This document shows, one piece after another, positions 1-6,467 of a stretch of 10,955 bases of DNA (its first letter is position 1; every line of letters starts with the position of its first letter). A model generated the notes under the pieces. The model did not search any database, had not been told where the DNA came from, and saw nothing but the letters and a program-made list of their open reading frames with translations. Source of the stretch: an uncultured Flavobacteriia bacterium. GTDB lineage: Bacteria > Bacteroidota > Bacteroidia > Flavobacteriales > Flavobacteriaceae. Location: assembly GCA_946482495.1 (NCBI GenBank), contig CAMLRV010000058.1, forward strand, positions 1 to 10,955. Direction: 5' to 3'. The translations under genes and the position numbers were made by a program.

Positions 1-382
1 CAATAATTCTCAAGAAGATTATGGGCAATATATTATTTACAGTTTACCATTAGGTGATGTTACTTCTGAAACATTATTAAAAGAAATTGATGAGGAAATT
101 GTAAACATGCAAAACAATTTAATTTCTGAAAATGATTTCCAAAAATTGCAAAATAAGTTTGAAAACAATTATGTAAACTCTAATTCAACTGTGGAAGGAA
201 TTGCAGAAAATTTAGCTTCTTACTATCTATTATACGGAGATATCAATTTAGTTAACACTGAAATTGAAATTTACCGTTCTATTACAAGAGAAGATATTAG
301 AGAAGTGGCTAAAAAATATTTAAATCCTAACCAACGTTTGGTTTTAAATTATGGCCCTGCAAAAGAAAAAACAGCTAAATAA
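1..382 (+). CDS. M16 family peptidase subunit, C-terminal part (5' end outside window)
   Basis: The reading frame is open from base 2 to the stop at 380-382 and gives 126 residues. The first Met in this stretch (position 107) is internal, so this is the 3' end of a longer gene. The visible part resembles the last segment of an M16B (pitrilysin/PqqL-like) peptidase: a YIIYSLPLGD strand, a long helix with LLKEIDEEI, an ENLASYYLLYGD segment, and the closing SITREDIREVAKKYLNPNQRLVLNYGP, a typical end of an M16 C-terminal domain. The next gene starts 8 nt downstream and encodes a second M16-like subunit without the zinc motif. By analogy with heterodimeric M16B proteases, the missing N-terminus here should carry HxxEH; that part is outside the window, so it is inference. 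It probably acts in the periplasm or at the outer membrane. Family assignment is fairly sure; substrate is unknown. Confidence 0.8.
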   Translation, partial: NNSQEDYGQYIIYSLPLGDVTSETLLKEIDEEIVNMQNNLISENDFQKLQNKFENNYVNSNSTVEGIAENLASYYLLYGDINLVNTEIEIYRSITREDIREVAKKYLNPNQRLVLNYGPAKEKTAK

Positions 383-390
383 TTTTTAAG

Positions 391-2445
391 ATGAAGAAGT
401 ATTTATATATCGCAGCCAGTTTATTACTTACAATAACTATGCAAGCACAAGACAGAAAAATGCCTAAACAAGGGCCAGCTCCAACTATTAATATTAAGAA
501 ACCTGTTTCTTTCGTTTTAGAAAATGGTTTAAAAGTTTTAGTAGTTGAAAATAATAAATTACCTAGAGTTTCTTATAACTTAACTTTAGATAATGCACCA
601 TTCGCAGAAGGAAACAAAAAAGGAGTTACCGATTTAGTAAGCGCAATGATTGGTAATGCAACGGAAACAATTTCTAAAGAAAAATTTAATGAAGAAATTG
701 ACTTCTTAGGAGCGAATTTTAATTTTAACGAATCAGGAGCATCTGCAAGTGGTTTGTCTAGATATTCTGCAAGAATTTTAGAATTATTAGCAGACGGATC
801 TTTAAACCCATTATTTACTCAAGCTGATTTTGATGCAGAAAGAGCTAAATTAATTGAGGGTTTAAAATCTGACGAAAAAAGCGCTTCTGCAATTGCTTCT
901 CGTGTGCAAAATGTTTTAACTTTTGGAAAAGAACATTATAATGGTGAATTTACTTCTGAAGAAACATTAAAAAATGTAACCTTACAAGATGTTATCAATC
1001 ACTATAACACATATTTTGTGCCAGCAAATGCATATTTAGTTGTTATTGGTGATGTGAAAACTAAAGATGTGAAAGCTAAAGTAGAACAATTGTTTGGTGC
1101 TGATGTTTGGAAAAAAGCTACTGCGCCAAACTTAACGTATAATGATCCAAAAGATTTACAGTATTCTCAAATTAATTTTGTGGATGTTCCAAATGCGGTT
1201 CAATCTGAAATTGCCTTAATCAATTTGTCAAAATTAAAAATGAATGATAAAGATTATTTCGCTGCTATTTTAGCTAACCAAATTCTTGGTGGTGGTGGTG
1301 AAGGTCGTTTATTCTTAAACTTAAGAGAGAAACACGGTTGGACATATGGTTCATATTCTAATTTAGGAGCTGGAAAATATATTTCTAAATTTTCTTCAAC
1401 AGCTTCTGTAAGAAATAAAGTTACGGATAGTGCGGTAGTTGAAATTTTTAACGAATTGAAAAAAATTAGAACAGATTTAGTTTCTGCTGAAGATTTAAAA
1501 AATGCAAAAGCAAAATACATTGGAAACTTTGTAATGCAAATTGAAAAACCAGCAACTATCGCTCGTTATGCTTTAAATATTAAAACCTTAGGTTTACCAG
1601 AAGATTTTTACGAAAATTACGTAAAAAACATTAATGCAGTAACTCCTGAAGATATTAGAAATGCAGCTAATAAATATTTCTTAGCAGATAATACTAGAGT
1701 AGTTATTGTTGGTAAAGCTACTGAAGTATTACCAGGATTAGAAGCTATGAGTACAAGAGAAAAAATGCCAATTTTCTATTTCGATAAATATGGAAATAAA
1801 GCAGAGAAGCCTGTTGTAAAAAAAGAAATTCCTGCTGGAGTAACGGCTCAATCTGTTGTTAAAAAACACATTGATTTAATTGGTGGTGAGAAAAATTTAA
1901 GCCAAGTTAAAACTATGATGATTACTTATAAAGCCAGTATTCAAGGTCAAGCTTTAGAAATGGTTACAAAATCATCTGCTAAAAACATGAATAGTACTGT
2001 TGTTTCTGGAATGGGAATGACATTGGCTAAAAATGTTGTTGGAAAAGACTTTGCTTACACTGAATCTCAAGGAAAAAGAACAGATGTTAAAGGTGAAGAT
2101 TATACTAAAATGAAAGAAGAAGCTGTTCCATTTCAAGAATTAGCAATGCTTAAAGATAAAAATATCGTTTTAGCTGGAATTGAAAAAATTAATGATAAAG
2201 AAGCTTATGTAGTGAGCTCAGGTAAATCTAAATATTACTACGAAGTAGCTACAGGTTATAGAATTGCTGTAGAGCATCCAGGTAAAGAAGGAAGACCAGC
2301 ATCAATAATTAATTATAATGATTATAAAGATTTTAAAGGAATTAAATACCCGTACTTAATTACAATTAGTGCAGGAATGCCTTTAGAATTTAGCGCTTTC
2401 GAAGTGAAAATTAACGAAGGTGTAACAGATAAAGATTTCGAATAA
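391..2445 (+). CDS. M16 family peptidase-like protein, zinc motif lost, with extra C-terminal domain
   Basis: 684 residues. Residues 1-19 form a signal peptide (basic MKKY, then a hydrophobic stretch, cleavage plausible after MQA), so the protein is exported. Residues ~38-460 contain the two M16 halves. The first begins VLENGLKVLVVENN, but where active members have HxxEH this protein has DLVSA (81-85), so both His and the Glu are gone. The second half keeps the Arg/Tyr pair of the family, R312 and Y319, in LREKHGWTYGSY. This split (HxxEH in one subunit, R/Y in the other) is known from heterodimeric M16B proteases such as the Sphingomonas A1 pair, and fits the partial M16 gene 8 nt upstream, probably in the same operon. 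Residues ~489-684 form an extra domain rich in predicted beta strands, possibly LolA/LolB-like; that is a guess. A strong terminator follows the stop. No substrate can be inferred. Confidence 0.88.
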   Translation: MKKYLYIAASLLLTITMQAQDRKMPKQGPAPTINIKKPVSFVLENGLKVLVVENNKLPRVSYNLTLDNAPFAEGNKKGVTDLVSAMIGNATETISKEKFNEEIDFLGANFNFNESGASASGLSRYSARILELLADGSLNPLFTQADFDAERAKLIEGLKSDEKSASAIASRVQNVLTFGKEHYNGEFTSEETLKNVTLQDVINHYNTYFVPANAYLVVIGDVKTKDVKAKVEQLFGADVWKKATAPNLTYNDPKDLQYSQINFVDVPNAVQSEIALINLSKLKMNDKDYFAAILANQILGGGGEGRLFLNLREKHGWTYGSYSNLGAGKYISKFSSTASVRNKVTDSAVVEIFNELKKIRTDLVSAEDLKNAKAKYIGNFVMQIEKPATIARYALNIKTLGLPEDFYENYVKNINAVTPEDIRNAANKYFLADNTRVVIVGKATEVLPGLEAMSTREKMPIFYFDKYGNKAEKPVVKKEIPAGVTAQSVVKKHIDLIGGEKNLSQVKTMMITYKASIQGQALEMVTKSSAKNMNSTVVSGMGMTLAKNVVGKDFAYTESQGKRTDVKGEDYTKMKEEAVPFQELAMLKDKNIVLAGIEKINDKEAYVVSSGKSKYYYEVATGYRIAVEHPGKEGRPASIINYNDYKDFKGIKYPYLITISAGMPLEFSAFEVKINEGVTDKDFE

Positions 2446-2464
2446 AATTTTTATTTTGATTTAG

Positions 2465-2495
2465 AAAAAAGGATTGCGAAAGCAATCCTTTTTTT
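2465..2495. terminator. Bidirectional intrinsic terminator
   Basis: A 7-bp core GGATTGC/GCAATCC (2471-2477 and 2482-2488) encloses a GAAA tetraloop and is extended by six A:T pairs. A run of seven T (2489-2495) follows on the plus strand and a run of A precedes on the left, so it can work in both directions. It lies 19 nt after the M16 stop and directly abuts the stop of the convergent transporter gene (2494-2496), serving both. Confidence 0.92.
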
Positions 2496-3387
2496 ATTTC
2501 CGATTTGTAATATATACTCCAAATAAAATGATTGCTGTTCCTACAATTTGTAAGGTGGTAACGCCTTCATTAAATATCACGCTCCAAATAGTGGCTACAA
2601 CTGGAATAAGATAGGTGACATTAGAAGCAAAAATTGGTGACGACATCTGAATCAATCTATAAAAATAGATATTCGCTAATCCGGTGCCAACAATTCCTAA
2701 AATTACTACATAAACTAGCGGATGGATATTGTTAGCAAAATTCAAACCCTCAGAAGTTTGTTCGATAGTTTGAAAACCAAATCCGTGATACCCTAAAATT
2801 AGTAGGGCAGGAATAAGTAAAAATATAAAATTACCAACGGTTATTGTTAATGGAGGAACGTCTGATAAATATTTTTTTACCAAATTAATATTCGATGCAT
2901 AGCACCAAGTGGCAACTACCACCAAAAGTGCAAACCAGTAATTTTTGGTTGGATTTCCTGAGGCACCTGCATAAACTAAAACTAAACAACCAATAATTCC
3001 AACAAGCAATCCGAAAATTTGTTTTCTGCTAAATGTTAATCCAAAAAATAAACTTCCGATGATTAAGGTGTTTAATGGTGTAAAAGAATTTAGAGTAGAG
3101 CTAATAGAACTACTAATCTGGGTTTGCGCTAAAGCAAATAAAAAAATAGGGAAAAAGTTGCCTAATAATCCAGCTAAAAGAATATACTTGATTTTAGTTG
3201 AACTAATTTTGAAAACTTCCTTACCTGCAAAAAGTAGTAAAAATACGGATGTAAAAATAATACGGTATGCGCCTAATTGATAAGCATTCATACCGCCATC
3301 TAAACCTTTTTTCATTAGGATAAATGAACTTCCCCAAACTAGTGCTAAAAGTAGCAAGATGTACCATTTTGAATTTTTGTTTCCCAT
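2494..3387 (-). CDS. EamA/DMT-superfamily transporter (RhaT/YdcZ-like permease)
   Basis: 297 residues from the ATG at 3387. An in-frame TTG at 3396 would add only three residues (MKN) and I consider it less likely. The protein is almost entirely hydrophobic, with about ten membrane segments in two homologous EamA repeats (roughly 8-140 and 150-295). The first helix carries the family signature LALVWGSSFILMKKGL. The second repeat ends with YLIPVVATIWSVIFNEGVTT and then QIVGTAIILFGVYI, the usual proline-containing helix, conserved Glu and final glycine-rich helix. Members export metabolites or amino acids or take up small solutes across the inner membrane; substrate cannot be read from sequence. 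It lies downstream of tsf on the same strand but a terminator separates them, so it is probably a single-gene unit. I see no consensus promoter in its 124-nt leader. Confidence 0.9.
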   Translation of the reverse strand: MGNKNSKWYILLLLALVWGSSFILMKKGLDGGMNAYQLGAYRIIFTSVFLLLFAGKEVFKISSTKIKYILLAGLLGNFFPIFLFALAQTQISSSISSTLNSFTPLNTLIIGSLFFGLTFSRKQIFGLLVGIIGCLVLVYAGASGNPTKNYWFALLVVVATWCYASNINLVKKYLSDVPPLTITVGNFIFLLIPALLILGYHGFGFQTIEQTSEGLNFANNIHPLVYVVILGIVGTGLANIYFYRLIQMSSPIFASNVTYLIPVVATIWSVIFNEGVTTLQIVGTAIILFGVYITNRK

Positions 3388-3423
3388 ATTTTTCAATATA
3401 TTTAAAATGTGTTTTTGTTTTGT

Positions 3424-3453
3424 CCTCTCCTTTGGAGAGGGTTGGGGTGAGGG
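3424..3453. repeat. Short GC-rich intergenic repeat with internal hairpin
   Basis: The sequence starts CCTCTCCTTTGGAGAGG (3424-3440), a 7-bp stem with a TTT loop, and continues GTTGGGGTGAGGG. It is a sharp GC-rich island in AT-rich DNA. I recognise it as a type dispersed in the intergenic regions of many unrelated bacteria, where it gives spurious peptides such as LTPTLSKGE or SPLERVGVRV; both occur here in short non-genic frames. It lies between the tsf terminator and the transporter gene. Only one copy is in this window, so repeat status rests on memory. Confidence 0.6.
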
Positions 3454-3461
3454 TAAAAAAT

Positions 3462-3485
3462 AAGGCTGTCAAATTTGACAGCCTT
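3462..3485 (-). terminator. tsf: Intrinsic terminator of the rplM-rpsI-rpsB-tsf operon
   Basis: A perfect 24-nt palindrome, AAGGCTGTCAAA followed by its complement, lies 26 nt after the tsf stop on the minus strand. Read in that direction it is followed by TTATTTTTTA, a U-rich tail. It closes the ribosomal protein operon and isolates the transporter gene downstream. Confidence 0.88.
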
Positions 3486-3511
3486 AAAGGTATAGATATT
3501 TTTAAGATATA

Positions 3512-4336
3512 TTATCCTAAAGCAGCTCTTTTGAATCCTGTTACAACTAAATCAGCATTTACAGATTTAATGTAAGCAGCAACGCTCATTGAACTATCTT
3601 TGATGTAATCTTGGTTTACTAAAGTGTTATCTTTAAAGAAACGTCCTAATTTACCTTTAGCGATGTTTTCAATCATAGCTTCTGGTTTACCTTCTTGACG
3701 TAATAAATCTTTAGCGATTTCAATTTCTTTAGCAATTGTATCAGCATCAACACCAGCTTCATCTAAAGCAATTGGCGCCATTGCAGCAGCTTGCATTGCA
3801 ACGTTTCTAGCAGCTTCAGCACCACCGTCAACATTAGCAGATAAAGCAACTAAAGTAGCAATACCGTTACCAGCGTGAATGTATGAATTAACGAATGCAC
3901 CTTCTAATCTTTCGAAAGCACCGATTTCGATTTTCTCACCGATTACTCCAGTTTGTTCGATTAATTTTTCTTCAACTGTAATTCCGTTGAAATCAGCAGC
4001 TAATAAAGATTCTTTAGTAGCGTGGTTTAAAGCTAAAGCAGCAAAATCTGTAGCTAACTTGATGAAACCTTCGTTTTTACCTACGAAGTCAGTTTCACAG
4101 TTTAATGAAATTACAACACCAGCAGTATTATCACTGTTTACAGCAGCAATAACAGCACCTTCTGTAGATTCTCTATCCGAACGATTTGCAGCAACTTTTT
4201 GACCTTTTTTTCTTAAAATTTCAATTGCTTTTTCAAAATCACCTTCAGCTTCAACTAAAGCTTTTTTGCAATCCATCATTCCGGCACCTGTTGTAGTTCT
4301 TAGTCTGTTTACTTCAGCAGCAGTTATATTTGACAT
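3512..4336 (-). CDS. tsf: Elongation factor Ts
   Basis: 274 residues, a usual length for Bacteroidota EF-Ts. It is the cytosolic nucleotide-exchange factor that releases GDP from EF-Tu. Residues 1-55 are the UBA-like N-terminal domain (ITAAEVNRLRTTTGAGMMDC, then KKALVEAEGDFEKAIEILRK). ETDFVGKNE at 81-89 is the core signature whose Asp-Phe inserts near the EF-Tu magnesium site. Residues ~60-270 are the dimerisation/core domain, ending in the C-terminal segment DLVVTGFKRAALG. The ATG at 4336 is preceded by A-rich DNA without Shine-Dalgarno sequence. It is the last gene of the operon, 138 nt after rpsB; that spacer contains a long inverted repeat with a U-run that could lower transcription into tsf. 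A strong terminator follows. Identity is certain. Confidence 0.98.
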   Translation of the reverse strand: MSNITAAEVNRLRTTTGAGMMDCKKALVEAEGDFEKAIEILRKKGQKVAANRSDRESTEGAVIAAVNSDNTAGVVISLNCETDFVGKNEGFIKLATDFAALALNHATKESLLAADFNGITVEEKLIEQTGVIGEKIEIGAFERLEGAFVNSYIHAGNGIATLVALSANVDGGAEAARNVAMQAAAMAPIALDEAGVDADTIAKEIEIAKDLLRQEGKPEAMIENIAKGKLGRFFKDNTLVNQDYIKDSSMSVAAYIKSVNADLVVTGFKRAALG

Positions 4337-4362
4337 TTTATTCTATTTTAAATTATTAATGT

Positions 4363-4467
4363 AAAAAAAGAAATTCCAATCGTAAAATTCCAAATTCCAG
4401 TTTTATATAATTTATAACTAATTGTTAATAAATTAATTTGGAATTTGGAATTTTACTTTCGGAATTT
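4363..4467 (-). terminator. Long inverted repeat with U-run between rpsB and tsf (possible attenuator)
   Basis: Arms of 29 nt (4371-4399 and 4439-4467) are complementary at 26 of 29 positions, with a 39-nt AT-rich loop. Each arm contains the tandem unit AAATTCC/GGAATTT several times. Read on the minus strand, the direction of rpsB to tsf transcription, the second arm is followed directly by C and seven T (4363-4369 on plus). This is the layout of an intrinsic terminator, but the stem is AT-rich and the loop large, so only partial termination is likely. It could equally be an insertion of a dispersed GGAATTT-type repeat. Pairing is seen; function is inference. Confidence 0.5.
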
Positions 4468-4474
4468 ATATTAT

Positions 4475-5233
4475 TTATGCTTCAGAAGAAGTTTCTTCAG
4501 TTTCAGCTATTGGAGCTTCTACAGCGTTTTCTTCTTTGTCTGATTTTCTCTCAGATAAACCTTCTGTAATAGAAGTAGTTACTAAAGATAAAATTTTATC
4601 GATTGATTTAGAAGCATCGTCGTTAGCTGGAATAACGTACTCAACTTGACGTGGGTCAGAGTTAGTGTCTACCATTGCGAAAACTGGAATGTTTAACTTT
4701 TTTGCTTCTTTTACAGCGATATGTTCAGCTTTAATATCTACTACGAATAATGCAGCAGGAATTCTAGACATGTCAGCAATTGAACCTAAGTTCTTTTCTA
4801 ATTTTGCTCTTAAACGATCAACTTGTAAACGCTCTTTTTTAGAAAGAGTCATGAAAGTACCGTCTTTTTTCATTCTATCAATAGAAGCCATTTTTTTAAT
4901 AGCTTTTCTGATAGTAACGAAGTTTGTTAACATACCACCTGGCCATCTTTCAGTGATGTAAGGCATGTTACAAGCAGCTGCTTTTTCAGCAACGATATCT
5001 TTTGCTTGTTTTTTAGTCGCAACGAATAAAATTTTACGACCAGATGCAGCAATTTTTTTCAAAGCTTCGTTAGCTTCTTCAATTTTTGCAGCAGTTTTAT
5101 ATAGGTTAATGATATGAATACCATTACGCTCCATATAAATGTAAGGAGCCATGTTTGGATCCCACTTACGAGTCATGTGTCCGAAATGTACACCAGCCTC
5201 TAGTAATTCTTTAACGTCAATTTTGTTTGCCAT
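4475..5233 (-). CDS. rpsB: 30S ribosomal protein S2 (uS2)
   Basis: 252 residues. The N-terminus carries the S2 signature LLEAGVHFGHMTRKWDPNM (residues 10-28). It is followed by PYIYMERNGIHIINLYKTA, GRKILFVATKKQA, the helical ERWPGGMLTNFVTI segment, and the second signature FVVDIKAEHIAVKEAKKLNIPVFAMVDTNSDP. The last ~30 residues are a Glu/Ala/Ser-rich acidic tail, common in this phylum and not part of the conserved fold. S2 binds late on the small subunit near the mRNA exit and S1 site. It follows rpsI after 180 nt, and that spacer contains a conspicuous stem-loop ending 26 nt before the start codon. In E. coli S2 represses its own rpsB-tsf mRNA; a similar role here is inference. Confidence 0.98.
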   Translation of the reverse strand: MANKIDVKELLEAGVHFGHMTRKWDPNMAPYIYMERNGIHIINLYKTAAKIEEANEALKKIAASGRKILFVATKKQAKDIVAEKAAACNMPYITERWPGGMLTNFVTIRKAIKKMASIDRMKKDGTFMTLSKKERLQVDRLRAKLEKNLGSIADMSRIPAALFVVDIKAEHIAVKEAKKLNIPVFAMVDTNSDPRQVEYVIPANDDASKSIDKILSLVTTSITEGLSERKSDKEENAVEAPIAETEETSSEA

Positions 5234-5259
5234 TTTGTAATAGTTTACGTTCCGTGTTC

Positions 5260-5309
5260 TAGCAATTTTTAAGTAGTAACTTTCGTGTGTCTTAAAAATT
5301 TAGATGCTA
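5260..5309 (-). promoter_or_regulatory. Bulged stem-loop in the rpsB leader (candidate S2-responsive structure)
   Basis: On the minus strand, TAGC, a 5-nt bulge ATCTA, AATTTTTAAG, a 17-nt loop, then CTTAAAAATT and GCTA pair as a 14-bp stem with a one-sided bulge. The base of the stem lies 26 nt upstream of the rpsB ATG. There is no U-run after it, so it is not a terminator. An alternative small hairpin TTTAG-CAT-CTAAA uses part of the same left arm, so two mutually exclusive folds are possible. Pairing is seen directly; regulation by S2 is a hypothesis. Confidence 0.45.
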
Positions 5310-5413
5310 AACTAATTTCTTCTCCAATGAAAAGAAATATCGACAACTTGTTTTTAAATTCTAATTTAATTGTAAAAATGTATCTGAAAAATAATACAGG
5401 AATAAATCCAATA

Positions 5414-5800
5414 TTAACGTTTCGAGAATTGGAATCTCTTACGTGCTTTCTTCTGACCGAATTTTTTACGTTCTACCATTCTAGGATCTCTTGTTAATAA
5501 TCCTTCTGGTTTTAAAACAGATCTGTTTTCTGTTTCTACTTCACACATTGCTCTCGCAATTGCCATTCTTACAGCTTCCGCTTGACCAGTTGCTCCACCA
5601 CCATAAACATTAATTTTAACGTCGAAATTGTTTTCGTTGTTAGTTAATGTTAAAGCTTGTTTTACTTTGTACTGCAATGTAGCAGTTGGGAAGTAAACAG
5701 CAAACTCTCTTTTGTTAACTGTAATGTTACCAGTTCCTTCTGTAACATAAACACGTGCTACTGCACATTTTCTTCTTCCGATTTTGTGAATTACTCCCAT
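5414..5800 (-). CDS. rpsI: 30S ribosomal protein S9 (uS9)
   Basis: 128 residues, full length for the family. The N-terminal GRRKCAVARVYVTEGTGNITVN (residues 8-29) is the uS9 start motif. GGGATGQAEAVRMAIARAM is the central conserved helix region. The C-terminus reads LLTRDPRMVERKKFGQKKARKRFQFSKR, with the terminal Lys-Arg that reaches the P-site tRNA anticodon. The ATG shares its A with the rplM stop in TAATG, so translation is probably coupled to rplM, the usual L13-S9 pairing. The C-terminal stop is followed by the 180-nt rpsB leader without an obvious terminator. Confidence 0.98.
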   Translation of the reverse strand: MGVIHKIGRRKCAVARVYVTEGTGNITVNKREFAVYFPTATLQYKVKQALTLTNNENNFDVKINVYGGGATGQAEAVRMAIARAMCEVETENRSVLKPEGLLTRDPRMVERKKFGQKKARKRFQFSKR

Positions 5801-6255
5801 TACTTAAGATCGTTTAGGTTAACAGTTTTTGGAGATTGAGCTGCATGTTTATGAGCGTCTCCAACGTTAACATTTAAATTACGGAATAATTGCGCTCCTA
5901 ATTTGTTTTTAGGCAACATTCCTTTAACTGCTTTTTCTACTAATAATGCAGGATTTTTTTGTTGCATTACTTTTGCAGTTAGACTTCTTTGTCCTCCTGG
6001 GTAACCTGTGTGTCTGATGTACGTTTTGTCATCTAACTTGTTTCCAGTAAGGTTAATTTTTTCTGCGTTAATAACAATTACGTTATCTCCACAGTCAACA
6101 TGCGGCGTATAACTTGGCTTGTATTTACCTCTTAATAGCATAGCTACTTTTGAAGCAAAACGACCTAAGTTATGACCTTCAGCATCTACAACAATCCACT
6201 GCTTGTCTGCAGTTCCTTTGTTTGCTGAAATTGTCTTGTAGCTTAATGTGTTCAC
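5800..6255 (-). CDS. rplM: 50S ribosomal protein L13 (uL13)
   Basis: 151 residues. Conserved blocks run in order: WIVVDAEGHNLGRFASKVAMLLRGK (20-44), YTPHVDCGDNVIVINAEKI, the signature YIRHTGYPGGQRS, and AVKGMLPKNKLG (115-126). L13 is an early assembly protein of the large subunit that binds 23S rRNA. The start is GTG at 6255; an in-frame stop lies six codons upstream and no ATG intervenes, while the MNTLSYKTISANK start looks usual for flavobacteria. It is the first gene of the operon: a near-consensus Bacteroidota promoter lies ~60 nt upstream and its leader begins with a hairpin. The stop overlaps the rpsI start by one base. The block NVNVGDAHKHAAQ is slightly diverged from the more common VYxGxxHPHxAQ. 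Confidence 0.97.
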   Translation of the reverse strand: MNTLSYKTISANKGTADKQWIVVDAEGHNLGRFASKVAMLLRGKYKPSYTPHVDCGDNVIVINAEKINLTGNKLDDKTYIRHTGYPGGQRSLTAKVMQQKNPALLVEKAVKGMLPKNKLGAQLFRNLNVNVGDAHKHAAQSPKTVNLNDLK

Positions 6256-6284
6256 AATACTAATTTTTAATTAAACATTCCATT

Positions 6285-6309
6285 CCTATTCCCGAACTTC
6301 GGGTTTAGG
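6285..6309 (-). promoter_or_regulatory. Hairpin at the 5' end of the rplM mRNA (candidate L13 leader)
   Basis: On the minus strand CCTA-AA-CCCGA-AGT-TCGGG-AA-TAGG folds as a 5-bp GC-rich stem with a 3-nt loop and a 4-bp outer stem, separated by a symmetric AA/AA internal loop. It begins within a few nt of the start predicted from the promoter, so it would sit at the very 5' end of the mRNA, about 30 nt before the GTG. L13 leaders with autoregulatory function are known in Firmicutes; equivalence here is inference. It may only protect the mRNA 5' end. Confidence 0.5.
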
Positions 6310-6313
6310 GGTG

Positions 6314-6344
6314 CAAAAGTACAATTAATTATTAAAATTACAAA
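6314..6344 (-). promoter_or_regulatory. Promoter of the rplM operon (Bacteroidota -33/-7 type)
   Basis: On the minus strand TTTG (6341-6344) is followed after exactly 19 nt by TACTTTTG (6314-6321), a perfect match to the phylum consensus TTTG-N19-TAnnTTTG used by the primary sigma factor. Transcription should begin around 6308-6310, giving a leader of roughly 55 nt before the rplM GTG. Confidence 0.8.
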
Positions 6345-6419
6345 CTCTAACTGAAATTTCTTTTGTATTGATTTTGAACTCTTTGAATTAGAATCTAAAT
6401 TTATATTCATTTTAATAGG

Positions 6420-6454
6420 TTTGTTCTTCTCTATTTTTATATTTTTGAATTCAA
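6420..6454 (+). promoter_or_regulatory. Possible promoter and small palindrome before the LacI-type gene
   Basis: TATTTTTG (6440-6447) matches TAnnTTTG. A TTTG (6420-6423) lies upstream, but with a 16-nt spacer, shorter than the preferred 19-20. The end of the -7 box overlaps the palindrome TTGAATTCAA (6445-6454), placed where a self-repressing regulator could bind. LacI-family operators usually have a central CG, absent here, so the operator idea is weak. Confidence 0.35.
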
Positions 6455-6467
6455 TATACCACTATAA

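Noticed and set aside
1288..1299. GGTGGTGGTGGT tract resembling a microsatellite
   Set aside because: It encodes the GGGG of the M16 core loop before EGRLFLNLREK and is in frame; no sign of slippage.
1254..1520. Minus-strand frame inside the second M16 gene
   Set aside because: Shadow of the M16 coding sequence; the same holds for frames antisense to tsf (3879-4202), rpsB (4665-4961), rpsI (5657-5839) and LacI (7157-7399).
3221..3575. Two short frames (minus 3221-3472 and plus 3324-3575) across the tsf-transporter spacer
   Set aside because: They contain LTPTLSKGE and SPLERVGVRV, the usual spurious translations of the dispersed repeat, and otherwise overlap real genes.
5285..5497. Small plus-strand frame in the rpsB leader running into rpsI
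   Set aside because: Antisense to rpsI, no family signal, and the spacer is better explained as an mRNA leader.
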